DNA from: Papio anubis
Taxonomy: Eukaryota > Chordata > Mammalia > Primates > Cercopithecidae
Reading direction: 5' to 3'
NCBI RefSeq assembly: GCF_008728515.1
Contig: NC_044989.1
Location: forward strand, 80,625,754 to 80,689,753
DNA length: 64,000 nt
Positions 36,244 to 48,124 of this stretch are shown here, one piece after another. The notes under the pieces were generated by a model that saw nothing but the letters and a program-made list of their open reading frames with translations, did not search any database and was not told the DNA's origin. Within the stretch, counting starts at the first letter, position 1; each line of letters opens with the position of its first letter. Made by a program: the position numbers and the translations under genes.

Positions 36244-36490
36244 TAATCACTTGTTGAGGATGTACTTTGTGCCTGGAACTTTCCTAAAACCGGAAGATCG
36301 TTTTAATCTTAACCAAAAAACTACTACTATTATTATATTCATTAAAGAAGAAGAAGAAGCCATTGAGGTACAGTGGGTTTGATAGGTGGCTCATGGTCAC
36401 ACAGTTGGTGCTTTGTGGATTGGGAACTCAAGTCCAGATCTGTGGGATTCTAAGATAACGTATTCGAAACTATTACATTCAGCTGCCTGT
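36244..36490 (-). repeat. MIR
   Basis: Reverse MIR: GTACTTTGTGCCTGGAACTT, an ATTATTATATTCATTAAAG block, CATGGTCACACAGTTGGTGC and GGGAACTCAAGTCCAGATCT. Confidence 0.75.
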
Positions 36491-36514
36491 CAACATCCTG
36501 GCCTGTTAGACATT

Positions 36515-36650
36515 GTTGTGATCTATGTGCATGCAATTTCATAGCTTGCTTTTTTTTTCACTAAGCATCCCATGTTATGAAAAACCATAGCATACCTGTT
36601 ATTAAAAATTCTTCATAATTATTATATTTATGGCTTAATAATGTTATTTC
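36515..36650 (-). repeat. Old L1M fragment
   Basis: Resembles the reverse L1M segment around CATAGCTTGCTTTTTTTTTC, CACTAAGCATCCC and the following TTATGGCTTAATAATG. Diverged. Confidence 0.45.
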
Positions 36651-36918
36651 TGACATCTTGCTTTATGTTATCTGTTTTTTATATCCTCTTAATGTTTTCT
36701 TTTTGTTCTTTTTCTATTATTTTCTGAAGCAATTTGCAACTTATATTTAACTGATGATGAATCGAAAGAATTGAGCCATGTTCCAGCCCCTCCTCTCCTA
36801 TATACAAGATGGAATCATTTGCTTCTTTGTTTCTTTGCCTCACCCCCTTTCTTAGGCCCTGTGTCTTTAACTTGAAGCTCAAAGCACTTTTTACAACTTT
36901 ACTATTTCTGACACATTA

Positions 36919-36957
36919 TACACACACACATTTGTAGATAGATACATAGATGGGGGG

Positions 36958-36994
<37 letters not shown>

Positions 36995-37021
36995 TGTGTG
37001 TGTGTGTGAGTGTGTGTGTGT
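36919..37021. repeat. Compound microsatellite (CA)-(GATA)-G9-(AG)16-(TG)n
   Basis: In order: a short CA run (36919-36930), GATA/CATA units (36936-36950), nine G (36952-36960), 16 AG units (36961-36992), then TG units with one GAG interruption to 37021. Confidence 0.95.
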
Positions 37022-37131
37022 CTTGAAATAACTTTATGACATGTTAATTTGAGTGACTGTAGGGAATCCACATGGAGATGCCCAGGAGACCAGCAGCTCA
37101 GGGGTCAAGTCCGGCTCATAGATATTCCTTT

Positions 37132-37174
37132 AGGAGTTATTAGCATATAACCAGGAATTATTAGCATATGATCC
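37132..37174. repeat. Imperfect 21-22-bp tandem duplication
   Basis: AGGAGTTATTAGCATATAAC (37132 on) is repeated as AGGAATTATTAGCATATGAT (37153 on). Confidence 0.8.
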
Positions 37175-37540
37175 ATTTAAGGTTGCAGAGATGTTTCAGG
37201 GAGTAAATGCAAAGATAGAAGAGAAGCAGGCTGAGGAGGATGGGAGTCTAGTGAACACCAACATTTTAGAGACCTATGATAGTGAATGAGAAAAAGGAGT
37301 CAGAGAAGTCAGAAGAAAATTAAGAGAAAGGGGTTCTATTCATTGGAGCAGAGGGTTCCAGGAAGGTGGAATGTTTTAGAGAACATACTTGGAGACTGCC
37401 CCCTGGATCTGATGCTATGGGCCATTGGGGAGGTTAGTAAGTGCCATTCCATTGGGATAATGAGCATGCAGGACACAGGGCTGTGGCTGAGGAGAAAATA
37501 AAAGGTTCAGAGGCAGCCTGCTTTCTCTCTCTATGCTGAG
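37175..37540. repeat. Possible ancient mammalian interspersed repeat
   Basis: Segments such as GGTTCCAGGAAGGTGGAATG and GGAGCAGAGG resemble a dispersed old repeat type that I cannot name. The 71-residue ORF at 37286-37501 lies in it and is not convincing. Confidence 0.3.
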
Positions 37541-37660
37541 CTTCTGGTTCTAGCTCTAGCACTAACTATTTAGTGACTTTGGGCAATAATTCATCTTTCT
37601 GAACCTCAGTTTCCTAAGCTCTACAATTTAGGGAAATGGATTACAGATGTCTAAATACAC
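37541..37660 (+). repeat. MIR fragment
   Basis: TCTAGCTCTAGCACTAACTA, TGACTTTGGGCAATAATTCA and TGAACCTCAGTTTCCTAAGC follow the MIR core order. Confidence 0.68.
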
Positions 37661-38945
37661 TCCAATTCTAATGCTACACATACTATGATATTGCTAGGTG
37701 TTAAACTCTCCCTAGACACCCAAGACAAATACTTCAAGGGGAAACATTAACTCTAGAGTAATCCTCAACTTTTGGGCTAAATGAGTCTTAAGGGAGGTCA
37801 AATATCTGATCTTCTGAATATTGCTGTTGTTATCTGTACCATTTTTATACTTTAATTTTAGTAATGAGTGATTAGTGTACCCTTTTAATATCTCCTCAAT
37901 GGTGTTCCTTCCCACAGGTTTATGGACAATTTTAAGTAAGTCCTTAGTAGCACTGATGCAGGGATTATTAGAACCCACATCTTCGTGTCCATCTAGTCCA
38001 TGTACCAACTACGTCTGGCACCTGATATGTTCCTTAAACTTTACATCTTGTTTTCTCCTTCTTTGAAATGCCATTTGTTAAAATAATGATATTTAAAGCA
38101 ACAATCGAATTGGTACCACAGAGGGAGTTTGCTCAAATAATCAGTCTTGACATTCATTCCTGGTTTGGTGTTCTACCACTCCAATCACTGGCCTCTGTTC
38201 AGAGGCCCCCACCAACTTCCCAGTTTGAGAAATGGAAATCTGTACAAAGAGAGGGACCTCAATGAAACCCTCCCAAACTGTGTAATGAAAAAGGAAGGCT
38301 CTAGCGGGCTCCCGTGGAACCAGTTAGGGTGATGACTCCCATTACACTATAAAGAAAGTCAACCAAACCAAAGATCCTAACTTTCTACACGTGATATAAC
38401 TTCTCCTACAACTAGCCACGATCTCATCCATTTGACTCTGGCTCTCTTTGTTATTGGATGATAGTTCATTTCTGAATTATTAGAAGGCTAAAAGCAAAAA
38501 TAGGAAAAAGAAAATGGCAGACAGCAAAACCTGCTTTGGGCCCCGTATATAATCCAGTTACATGAGAAGTACTACCTACAAACAATTAAGAGTCATTGGA
38601 GCTAATGGATTTTTCTCTTTCTGGTGGAGTCTAGTCAACGTTTACCAGAAAATTGCCTTAATATTTTTAAATCCCTATTTTCTTAGTAAACTTGTAGATA
38701 AAATGTCAGCGTTTTAAATGGCTGCAGTTTTAGTTATTTTAATTAATTTTCAGTCAAAAGAAGTTGATTTTATCCACATTATTGCTTGCAAATTGTTAAA
38801 TTTTGTTTGTATAATAAACTTTTAAAAGTTTCTAGAGTTAATTCCTCTGGACAAGCTTCAGCATGTTGCTTAGACCTCTATTATAATACTTAAAACATCC
38901 TATTAGATGTTGTGGTAAATTATTTACATCTCTCTATGCCTCACT
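37661..38945. other. Single-copy-looking stretch, no gene seen
   Basis: ORFs at 37712-38332 overlap on both strands and show no motifs. Confidence 0.4.
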
Positions 38946-38952
38946 ATTTTGG

Positions 38953-38960
<8 letters not shown>

Positions 38961-39007
<47 letters not shown>

Positions 39008-39288
39008 AGACGGAGTCTCACTGTGTCTCCCAGGCTGGAGTGCAGTGGCGCGATCTCGGCTCACTGCAAGCTCCGCCCCCCGGGTTCACGCCATTCTCCC
39101 GCCTCAGCCTCCCAAGTAGCTGGGACTACAGGCGCCCGCTACCGCGCCCGGCTAGTTTTTTGTATTTTTAGTAGAGACGGGGTTTCACCATGTTAGCCAG
39201 GATAGTCTCGATCTCCTGACCTTGTGATCCACCCGCCTCGGCCTCCCAAAGTGCTGGGATTACAGGCTTGAGCCACCGCGCCCGGCCA
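38961..39288 (-). mobile_element. Young AluY, Old World monkey type
   Basis: An unbroken T run at 38959-39006 (48 bases, the first two belonging to the flank) is followed by a nearly consensus AluY. It carries CAGGCTTGAGCC and GGCTAG in this orientation (CAAGCCTG and CTAGCC in the sense), changes I associate with cercopithecid AluY. An exact 15-base target duplication ATTTTGGCAGTTCTT lies at 38946-38960 and 39289-39303. The long pure tail and low divergence indicate recent insertion. Confidence 0.97.
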
Positions 39289-39328
39289 ATTTTGGCAGTT
39301 CTTGAAGGAAAATGATTAAGTCTTGTTT

Positions 39329-39357
39329 GTTTATTTATTTATTTATTTATTTATTTA
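39329..39357. repeat. (TTTA)n microsatellite
   Basis: About seven TTTA units, 26 bases past the AluY target duplication. Confidence 0.92.
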
Positions 39358-40563
39358 CTGACCCTCTTAAAGCTGGAACAGAACCTTGTGCATAGTTACT
39401 GCTCATTAAATATTTTCTGGATTACTAAACTCTGAGGAGGTGTTAGTATTAAGAAGATAATTTAAATACTTATCCATTTGGTTATATGCCTAATTCTTTA
39501 TGCCTTTAATTTTCTGTTTAGTGGCACCATTTATTCCTTGCTTTGTGAGGTGCTAGCTAGAATCTTTGCTGTGTAATGCTTAGTTCTTTAGAAATTCAAA
39601 GTTCTTGGCTCAGCCTCTTGGGTTGTCCTGCCTTTTATAGATGCAGTAAATTTGATCACCATCAAGGGCTGTTAAACAACATGCAGTGATAAAAATAGTT
39701 CCCTTTGCTGACATTAGATGTTTTCTGAAACAGCTCGATAAATTCTGGTCAACAGAAACTCTTTGTGATTTCAAAAGTCGGAAAGTGAACTGTTGACATG
39801 GATCTGGGCAGATGGAAAATAAATTGCCCTGTAGTTGCTCAGAAATATGTCCTAGGTGCTTTCTACCATAACTAGTCGTTGACTGTGCCTTCAGTTGATG
39901 ATGTTACAATAGAAGTTATGCAAGCTCACGAGGTTACAAGAGGACTTGTAGGAGGCAACTTGTTTGCAAGGTGACGTATCTGCAGGAGGCGTAATGGGTA
40001 GGGTGAGTGGGAGTGGTAAGTTGGGGAGTTTTGCAAAGAGCATTGATTGTAAATTTCATTTATCGGGTTCTTGAGAAGGAGAATGGTGATATTGGTAACT
40101 GCAACAAAGAAACTCTGGCCTTAAAATAAGGCCGGGAAGCAGTAGTAGCAGATGTAGCTCTCCTTTCCTACTTAGTTTCTATGCCAGTCCTTCCTGCATT
40201 TAGCAAACTTCACTCCTCAAACTATACTTTCACATCACCATTATCTTTATTATTTATTATATTAAACCCAACCCAAAACAAGTAGAAAAATACACCAAAC
40301 TGGAAGTGCAGAGGCCAGGTACCTGGTATCTTTCTGTGTCTACCCAACCAGGTAAAGTTGAGCAAGTTTCATAACCTTTCTGGAGCTATCGTCTCTTCTT
40401 GAGAAGACTCAATTTGCACTACGTGATATCTAAGTATATGTACTAAGACATCTCAATTAATTTTTAAGCCCTTCTATTTCTCATGACCACCCTGACTTTT
40501 TAGACTTGTTTCCTATTAGTTCTAAAACAGGGTATGTCCAGATACAAAACTTTGTACCTGCAT
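39358..40563. other. Single-copy-looking stretch, no gene seen
   Basis: No ORF or repeat supported. Confidence 0.4.
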
Positions 40564-40570
40564 AATAGTT

Positions 40571-40587
40571 GGTTTTTTGTTTGTTTG

Positions 40588-40618
<31 letters not shown>

Positions 40619-40899
40619 GAGACAGAGTCTCACTCTGTTGCCCAGGCTGGAGTGCAGTGGCACGGTCTCAGCTCACTGCAACCTCTGCCTCCTGGGTTCA
40701 AGCAATTCTCTGCCTCATCCTCCCAAGTAACTGAGATTACAGGCACCTGCCACCATGTCCGGCTAATTTTTTTGTATTTTTAGTAGAGATGAGGTTTCAC
40801 CATCTTGGCCAGGCTGGTCTTGAACTCCTGACCTCATGATCCACCCACCTCGGCCTTCCAAAGTGCTGGGATAACAGGCATGAGCCACCGCACCCAGCC
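40571..40899 (-). mobile_element. Alu (S age), minus strand
   Basis: TTTTG-unit tail (40571-40617), complete dimer, 5' end at CACCCAGCC. Target duplication AATAGTT at 40564-40570 and 40900-40906. Confidence 0.95.
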
Positions 40900-40906
40900 A
40901 ATAGTT

Positions 40907-42215
40907 CTTAAAATAACTTTTGAACCTTTGTTGTGGAGCCTCAACTCCCTATTTCTGTGCTCTCTCACCTTGCATGTCCTCATCTTCCTTACCTTGCAGG
41001 CCCTAGGAGGGATTGAGCTACATTCCAATTTACCTGCTGTTCTTTTGCACTGGCTTGGTTCTAATGTGTATCTCCTTCACCTCTCATGCTCCCCAGTCCA
41101 CTCCCCTCAACCTCTTTTTTTTTTTTTTTTTTTTGCAAACTTCCTCAATCAAAATCTCTTCTTTCAAGATTTGATTCATTATCATCTCTTTGAGGACACA
41201 GTATAAGAGTAATAGATTCTGGAAGCATCATTGTAGATTGAATTTACTAAAGCATTTTAATGATAATCAAGAATTGTAGGATTCTAGTCCCAGATCTGCC
41301 ACAAACAACAAGGCCATTATCCACTTTGGGCCCCATTCTCCTACTTTTGTATAACGGCATGGAGATAGGGTTGGGAGTTGAAGTATAGCAGAGAATGTAT
41401 ATTCTCAAACATTTTCATGGGAAGGTAGAGCAGCATATAAATAAGTAAGATACGTCTGGGGTAAGATCATAGAGAGTGCTGAAGACTGAAAAGAGGCATT
41501 CCATTATTTTTTTAAAGTAATTTACATGCCAAGTCAAACATGCTTGCCAGTTGAATTCAAATCCTAGGCCTCTGATACACAGGTTATGAATTTGGGGGCC
41601 ACTGTAGTACCTTTTCAATCCAATATGCATATTTGTTCTTCAACTCTATCTATATCTCTATTAGATTACATTACAATATTGTATGTTAACAGCAATTTTT
41701 TGTAAGTTTTTTTTCTTAACCTGTTTCATCTGTTTTGACTCTTGACTCATATATTATGTGCATTCTTTATTCATTTTATAAGCCCCTATAACACCTACCA
41801 CATGCTTCTGCCCACATTGATTCTCAGAAAAAGCTTGCTGAAATTTGCATTGAAGAGGGCTAGGAACTAAAAGTTGGAAATACTGTAGAAAAAAATAAGA
41901 AAGAAAGGATGAAGGAAAAGTATCTGAAACAGAATAAGAAACCACTGTGAAAGTGTAGCCAAGGTATAGGGGAGCTAGTTCAGGGACTCTGCGCAGGTCT
42001 GGCCCTTTGAGCTACATCAGAACACAGGTTTCCAGAGCTAAGCTGAGCTAAGGGTCTTCTGACCTAGGTGTTTCCCAAATTGTGGAGCCTAGGAAGAAGA
42101 CATATGAGCACCTTTTTATTTTCATAGCTGGTCATTTTAATATACATTGGAAAAGTTGCTTTGTATTTTAATTGGTGGTAGAAAAATACAGATTTCCCAA
42201 TTACAGAAGCAGTGG
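40907..42215. other. Single-copy-looking stretch with one MIR-like fragment
   Basis: 41276-41360 resembles a MIR core (TCTAGTCCCAGATCTGCCAC). A T18 run lies near 41117-41134. ORFs here lack motifs. Confidence 0.4.
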
Positions 42216-42227
42216 GTTTTTCTTTTT

Positions 42228-42520
42228 TTTTTTTTTGAGACGGAGTCTCGCGCTGTGTCACCCAGGCTGGAGTGCAGTGGCGCGATCTTGGCTCACTGCA
42301 AGCTCCGCCTCCCAGGTTCAGGCCATTCTCCTGCCTCAGCCTCCGAGTAGCTGGGACTACAGGCGCCCGCCACCACGCCCGGCTAGTTTTTTTGTATTTT
42401 TAGTAGAGACGGGGTTTCACCATGTTAGCCAGGATGGTCTCGATCTCCTGACCTCGTGATCCGCCCGCCTCGGCCTCCCAAAGTGCTGGGATTACAGGCT
42501 TGAGCCACCGCGCCCGGCCT
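42228..42520 (-). mobile_element. Young AluY, Old World monkey type
   Basis: Near-consensus AluY with a short tail. It has the same CAGGCTTGAGCC and GGCTAG changes as the copies at 38961 and 47764. Target duplication GTTTTTCTTTTT at 42216-42227 and 42521-42532. Confidence 0.96.
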
Positions 42521-42634
42521 GTTTTTCTTTTTAAATTTAGAAAAGCATTAAATAATAGGTAGTGTAGAGATTTAGCAAAGTCATGAAAATTGTATTTAAA
42601 TTATTAAGTTTGAGGAAATTCCTTTGTTTTTCAA

Positions 42635-42735
42635 AAGAAGAAATTGACCTGGCCAAGATCACACAGTGAGTAACTGGTAGAGTTGGGCTACATCTCAAAT
42701 GGAAGAGATGGAACCTGGGTACTTGGTGCTCTCAC
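42635..42735 (-). repeat. MIR fragment
   Basis: CAAGATCACACAGTGAGTAA, CTGGTAGAGTTGGGCTACAT and ACCTGGGTACTTGGTGCTCT follow the reverse MIR core. Confidence 0.65.
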
Positions 42736-43024
42736 TCTCCCTATGAGTTGGATGGGTTTCATATTCCTCCTCTTACTCTGCTGTTCATGTAGAAATTGAA
42801 CATAATGAGCTCAAGCTTCCAGGGTTGTCCTGAGCAGGTCCAGGGGGATGAATGGGTCCTGACATGGCAGGAGTCCCAGAAATGCATGTCTCCTCCACAT
42901 GTTACCCACCAGCCTTCCTGTGTCAATGGATGTTCATCTTTCCACTGATCTGTGTTTGAGAAAATTGATTTCCTAATCCTTTCATGGTTAGCAGAAAATT
43001 TAGATACATCTTACATCTGTGTTG

Positions 43025-43150
43025 TTCTTTCAAAATAATTTCACCTACAGTATCTATTTGAATCCTCATATGAACCCAGGGGGTTAAGAACAGAATGTGT
43101 GATTATCCCCGTTTTCCACATGAAGAAAGCCAGTGCCCCATGGTAATACA
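43025..43150 (-). repeat. MIR fragment
   Basis: ATTTGAATCCTCATATGAAC, a GATTATCCCCGTTTTCC block, then CATGAAGAAAGCCAG match reverse MIR. Confidence 0.62.
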
Positions 43151-43581
43151 GTGATTCCATACGGGCTCTGGTGCCTTTCGTATAGCTCACTGCTGTTTCC
43201 TCTTTCTCCTTTCAGAAAGAAAGAATGAAAGAAAAACAATGTACACTGATCTAAATGAGCTGTAATTGCTGGGCTTCAGTCCCGTATTTATATTTTATAA
43301 TGCTGATTTCTTTCAAATAGATTTGTGAGCCATGTCTGTAATGAATTCTCCCAGGAGATAAATGACTAACTTGTTTCAAAGAGAAAATTTGTCCATCAAA
43401 CTCCCGGGCCGTGTCTTGAGATTCAGTACTTCTCTCCTACCCCAACTTTGTTTATGCCATGTCTGAATAAAAGATCCCACATTTCCCTGAGATAAAAATA
43501 AGTTAAAAGAAAGCTATATTGGTGACTTAAGAGTTTCCTATTGTTCCAGGAAAGGATGAAAGGCAGATTAGTTTAGCTGAA
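43151..43581. other. No gene or named repeat seen
   Basis: Unique-looking sequence before the TG/CA tract. Confidence 0.35.
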
Positions 43582-43659
43582 ATGTGTGTGTGTGATGTGT
43601 GTGTAACCTTACACACCCACACACACATGCACACATCACATATACATACACACACACAT
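43582..43659. repeat. (TG)n followed by (CA)n, imperfect palindrome
   Basis: A TG-rich half passes through GTGTGTAACCTTACACAC, a perfect inverted repeat at the centre, into a CA-rich half. Short ORFs on both strands here are repeat translations. Confidence 0.9.
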
Positions 43660-45184
43660 CCCAAAGTGGTATTTACATTTATGAACTCTGTTGGCTTTGC
43701 AGGAATCACATGCCATTGCCATTGTCTTTTAGTATCCAGGAAAATAAATACAGGTCTTTTTAGGACTTCACTTTCCTGCCACCCTTCCCTCAGGCAGGTG
43801 GAATATTTCCAAGAGCTTTAGACTACTGCTTATGCCAACTTTTTAATGCATTTGTGTCAGCAGTAATACTGCTTTATTAAATGAAGCTTTTTCATTGTGG
43901 ATAGGGGATGTATTAAATGCAGCAAGCCTTCTAATCACAGAGAGCCGGCACAGCCCCACTCTCAGTAGCAGGTTACCAGCCACTCTCCCTTTATTAATGG
44001 GCTTCCTTTGTCAAAGGAGGGAATACAGCATCTTCAGAAACCCATTAAAAGGCACAGCCTTTTGTTGCTGCCCTCAGCCATACCATGTGAATTCAGTTTT
44101 CCCCTGTATCAGGGAAAATTCCTCACAAAAATATACACGTGGGCTCTCTCTAGCCAGCAACACTCCCTCATAGGCTCTGTATTTTCAGTCTCACACCCAA
44201 GTCCACGCACTGATGGGTGTGTTAGTAGCTCCTCTGTGCTGCTTTCATCTGCCTGGATGTTGAGACAGCTGTGGCACATCTGAATACAAAATCAGTAGAA
44301 ACTATGATAACATGGCAAGAAAATAACCTCTCTTTTCCAGAAACATCCAGGATCCTTCTAGAAATCCTTTGAAACTTTGTTGCTAATACATTTGTTGCAC
44401 CATCTAGGGAAAAATATCCCTACTTCTGGATAAACATGTGTCATCAATTCAAGTTTCCTCCACTTGGGGGAGTGACTCACACCAGCCCTAGAAAGCGGTC
44501 ATCCAGCCTTCCACTTGAACAACTTCAGTAAAGCAGAATCCCACAGATCTTGAGGAACACCAGTTCATCATTGCAGCGATCTGGAATGTTTCATACATGC
44601 TTTTTTATGAAGCAGAAGCTTCAAAATTTTGCTGAAGCCAAACATAGGACAGATTCTAGCAAAGCTGTAGGTGAATGAGAATTTCACAGCTTGAACAACA
44701 AGAACTATTAATACATGAAGCAGCAATTGAATGAATAACACCATTGGTTCATCTCTTCTGGGCATTTAGTAGAAACTGCTGTGTCTAGAACACTCACTTG
44801 ATTCAAAAGGAGTTCAGTTGCCCATTTTATTGGGGCTTCATTTTGTAGGAAGGACGACCTCACTTTAACTGTATCTGTGAATATGACCCAGTGTTTCCTC
44901 TTTAGTTAAAATCGATGTATCAAGTTTAAAGACTGTCTTTTTATTCTGGAAAGTTCTGAGGATCCAGGTGCACCATTACAAGGGCATTTTAGTCTTCAGT
45001 GTAGCACTGTCTTGCCTGTTTTTGCTTCTACTTCTTCTTATCTACCGTTTCTCCTTCTTATTAATTTTGAGATAGGTGGTTACAATTTAAAAATATGTAA
45101 AATATATGTATATAAATACATACATATAAATACATAGTATATAATCATTTAGAATCATGTATCTTACTTGTTAGACCCAAAGCC
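43660..45184. other. Single-copy-looking stretch, no gene recognised
   Basis: Overlapping plus-strand ORFs at 43895-44283 (92 and 91 residues) lack domains. AT-rich ATATGTATA-type sequence lies near 45095-45140. Confidence 0.4.
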
Positions 45185-45345
45185 GATCTATATTGGCTGT
45201 GTTGCACTCAGCAAATCATTCTGCTTGTTTTAAAGTGAGAATAATAATGAGACTTACCTTAGAGTATCACCACAGGGAACAAATTTTCAGATGACACATG
45301 TAGTAATAGGACTTTTGAAAATATAAAGAACCCTGCAAATGTTAA
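45185..45345 (+). repeat. Possible MIR
   Basis: GCAAATCATTCTGCTTG, AAGTGAGAATAATAATGAGA and AAGAACCCTGCAAATGTTAA follow the order of the MIR 3' half. Confidence 0.48.
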
Positions 45346-47749
45346 TGATTGCCTCTGCTGTGAGAAAGGACAGACAGAATAAAGGACTTTTCATCATATT
45401 CTGTGGCCTGGGTGTAGTCACCCTGATGAACACAGTGCTGGAGAGAGGCTGGAAGGTAGATCTCCAAGGAGAGTTCCCATGAATGTGGGATTCATCAATC
45501 CATGGATGGAGCATTAGTGTGCACAGTGCAGCTCAGTCCTAAACCATTCATGTGGATGTGATTATTTTTTCCTCAAGCATTCGCTCTCTGGTATATGTTG
45601 CAGCTCTGACTTTGGCATTCTGTCAGGAATAAGCAATAATTGAACAAGGAGGCCAGATGTTAGTGTCCATGAATACAGAGATGCTCATAGGGAAGTCTAC
45701 ACCCTGGCAGTCATCAGTGAGGTTGATTACACTGCAACTTGCTTTCTGAATTTTATTTGTATTCAGAAAGCAAGACAAGCATCCCAAGAGCGAGGAATCC
45801 TATCTGTGGTCAAATTTAAAATTGTCACATACAGTTGTGAAGGTTGCACACTGCACAAAGTAAGAGTGCATCACACACACCCTGGACGTTAGAGAATTGT
45901 ATATTTATTATGACAAATTCCTGAAGTGTGTGGTTTTAACAATCTAACATTTTGCAATATGTTTCTAACAGATGGATGTAAAGTAAGGTACTGTATGGGC
46001 TAGCTAAAAGGATAAATTTTTCTTGCTTTGAAGCATTTTATTGTTCTTTATGTGAGCTCTATGTGTGAGCTTTTCCTATCTTGGGCAGAATGACAGTCAA
46101 TTCTTCTCAGACTGAAGTGAGCAAAACTTCCTTTTAAAAATCTTCCAATCTTAAGAATCTCAGGTTATTTTTTTGCACTTAGGAAGCTTGCAGCTGCTCC
46201 TAAATCAAAGTAAATTTGTTATCTGAAAAGTCAACTTAATTTGTGCAACATTTTTTCTGCAGATCCTTGTCCTAAGGGAAGTAGAAGACAGCGTCCTGGA
46301 ACACACAACAGTGCAAAGTAGAAGCTTTATTTATGTCGCACAGTGTGAGGGGCATGGCAAAGTGTGGAGATGGGAGTGAGATTATGGTATTGCATTGGAG
46401 TCGAGACATATAGTCAAGCTAGGGAATGTTCCACTGAGCCGTTGATGATAAACAGACCATCTCCCTATTTCCAGAGGCAACAGGGAGATTGAATCTTTTT
46501 TATATGCAATTCTGCATGTTTGAGAACTGCTTCAGTGGAAGTATCTTTAGGGAGCATTTCACAGGCATCAAAACCATAACCGGCAGGGAAGGCAGAAGGA
46601 ACTCACTTGTTAGACATAACCCTGGTAGGACGGCAGTTGCTTATTGAGCCTGGATTCCTCTACTGGACAAAGGGGCACATATTGAGTTTGGCAGGACTAC
46701 CAGGATTGGCAGGACCTTTGGTGGAAAGGACTCTGCTGTTACCTTCTCACTTCCCAGAGACATGGTACCTATCCTAAATGTTATTGACATTATGATTAAG
46801 TCTACTTCTACAGAGAAGGAGGCCCCCATTTAAAAAGGAGAAGTGCTTTAGATAATGTCTAGTTAGTAGAATTATCAGCGTCAAGGTCAGAACTGGGTAG
46901 AATTCAGGGTTCCTGAAACCCCGTCCCAGGCTTTATGTTGTTTGTTCCAGGAGTGCTTGACTCATGGCCCTGATTAGCTCCTATTTGGGCAAGAACACTG
47001 ACCCTTGATTTTGGGGTTCAACAGTGTCTAGATACTGGGTAGCTGCTATGAGTAGCATTATGTAATTAGCCCATTTGGGGACATTTCCCAACTCAGACAT
47101 GATCCCTAACATTGACCCTATTTATTCCACTGCTCACTGAATGTCAGAATTTTGAAAGGATGCAAGCAGAGCACCAAGGTGAGGAGATGGAACTGCACAG
47201 AGCAACTGGGGCTTTTGACATCTGCAAGGCCAAACCTCCTGCAGGGCCTTCAATTCCACCTGGATGCTTGTCCAGCCCCTGATGATGTGCAGTGCTGAGG
47301 GAGGTCACAGGAGCCCCTGAGCTGCCTCCAGTAGTGAGCTGTCATACATCCCTCTTCACAATGGCCTTCCTTCCTGGTACCGTGCCTCTTCCACAGTCCT
47401 AAGTGGCCAATTCTGTCCCTTTTTCCAGAAGTCTCGGTTCACTCACAAGACTCTCTGTGGATCCCACAAGGTGTTCCTGGGACACAGAGCAACTCAAGAA
47501 TCTTCTTTGCTGCAATGCTGTCTCAATCAAGGCATCTAATCTGTTCTTTTCAGCCTTGTGTGGCAGAAAGAGGAATTAAGCTATGATGTAGAAGATACAG
47601 GTTTCAGGCTTTGTTTTCTCATTCTTCAACTAAGTTACTAAGTAATAATGAACAAAGGATTTACTTCTTTCCCTTTACTAATACTTCCCCTGTCTAAGTT
47701 ACAAAGCTGATGGGAGCATTAAATGAGATTGTGACTGTGCAAACGGTTT
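45346..47749. other. 2.4-kb single-copy-looking stretch with a perfect 14-bp hairpin
   Basis: Contains the inverted repeat 45738-45774. No ORF longer than 62 residues with any character, and no named repeat apart from a weak MIR-like trace before the AluY at 47764. Confidence 0.42.
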
Positions 47750-47763
47750 GAAAATTAAAAGAT

Positions 47764-48069
47764 GGCCGGGCGCGGTGGCTCAAGCCTGTAATCCCAGCAC
47801 TTTGGGAGGCCGAGACGGGCGGATCACGAGGTCAGGAGATCGAGACCATCCTGGCGAACACGGTGAAACCCCGTCTCTACTAAAAAATACAAAAAAAAAC
47901 TAGCCGGGCGAGGTGGCGGGCGCCTGTGGTCCCAGCTACTCGGGAGGCTGAGGCAGGAGAATGGCGTAAGCCCGGGAGGCGGAGCTTGCAGTGAGCCGAG
48001 ATCGCGCCACTGCACTCCAGCCTGGGCGACAGAGCGAGACTCCGTCTCAAAAAAAAAAAAAAAAAAAAA
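47764..48069 (+). mobile_element. Young AluY, Old World monkey type, plus strand
   Basis: Near-consensus AluY carrying GGCTCAAGCCTG, GAGACGGGCGG, ACTAGCCGGGCGAGGTGG and GGCGTAAGCC, the combination I associate with cercopithecid AluY (AluYRa-like). Exact 14-base target duplication GAAAATTAAAAGAT at 47750-47763 and 48070-48083. Pure A tail of about 20. Confidence 0.97.
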
Positions 48070-48124
48070 GAAAATTAAAAGATGTGTTTTATAATCTTGG
48101 ACCACAATGTGGCCAATAAGAATA

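Noticed and set aside
36919..37021. Direct repeats as a CRISPR-like array
   Set aside because: A compound microsatellite without spacers, in a primate genome.
43582..43821. 79-residue His/Thr-rich ORF
   Set aside because: A translation of a CA repeat.
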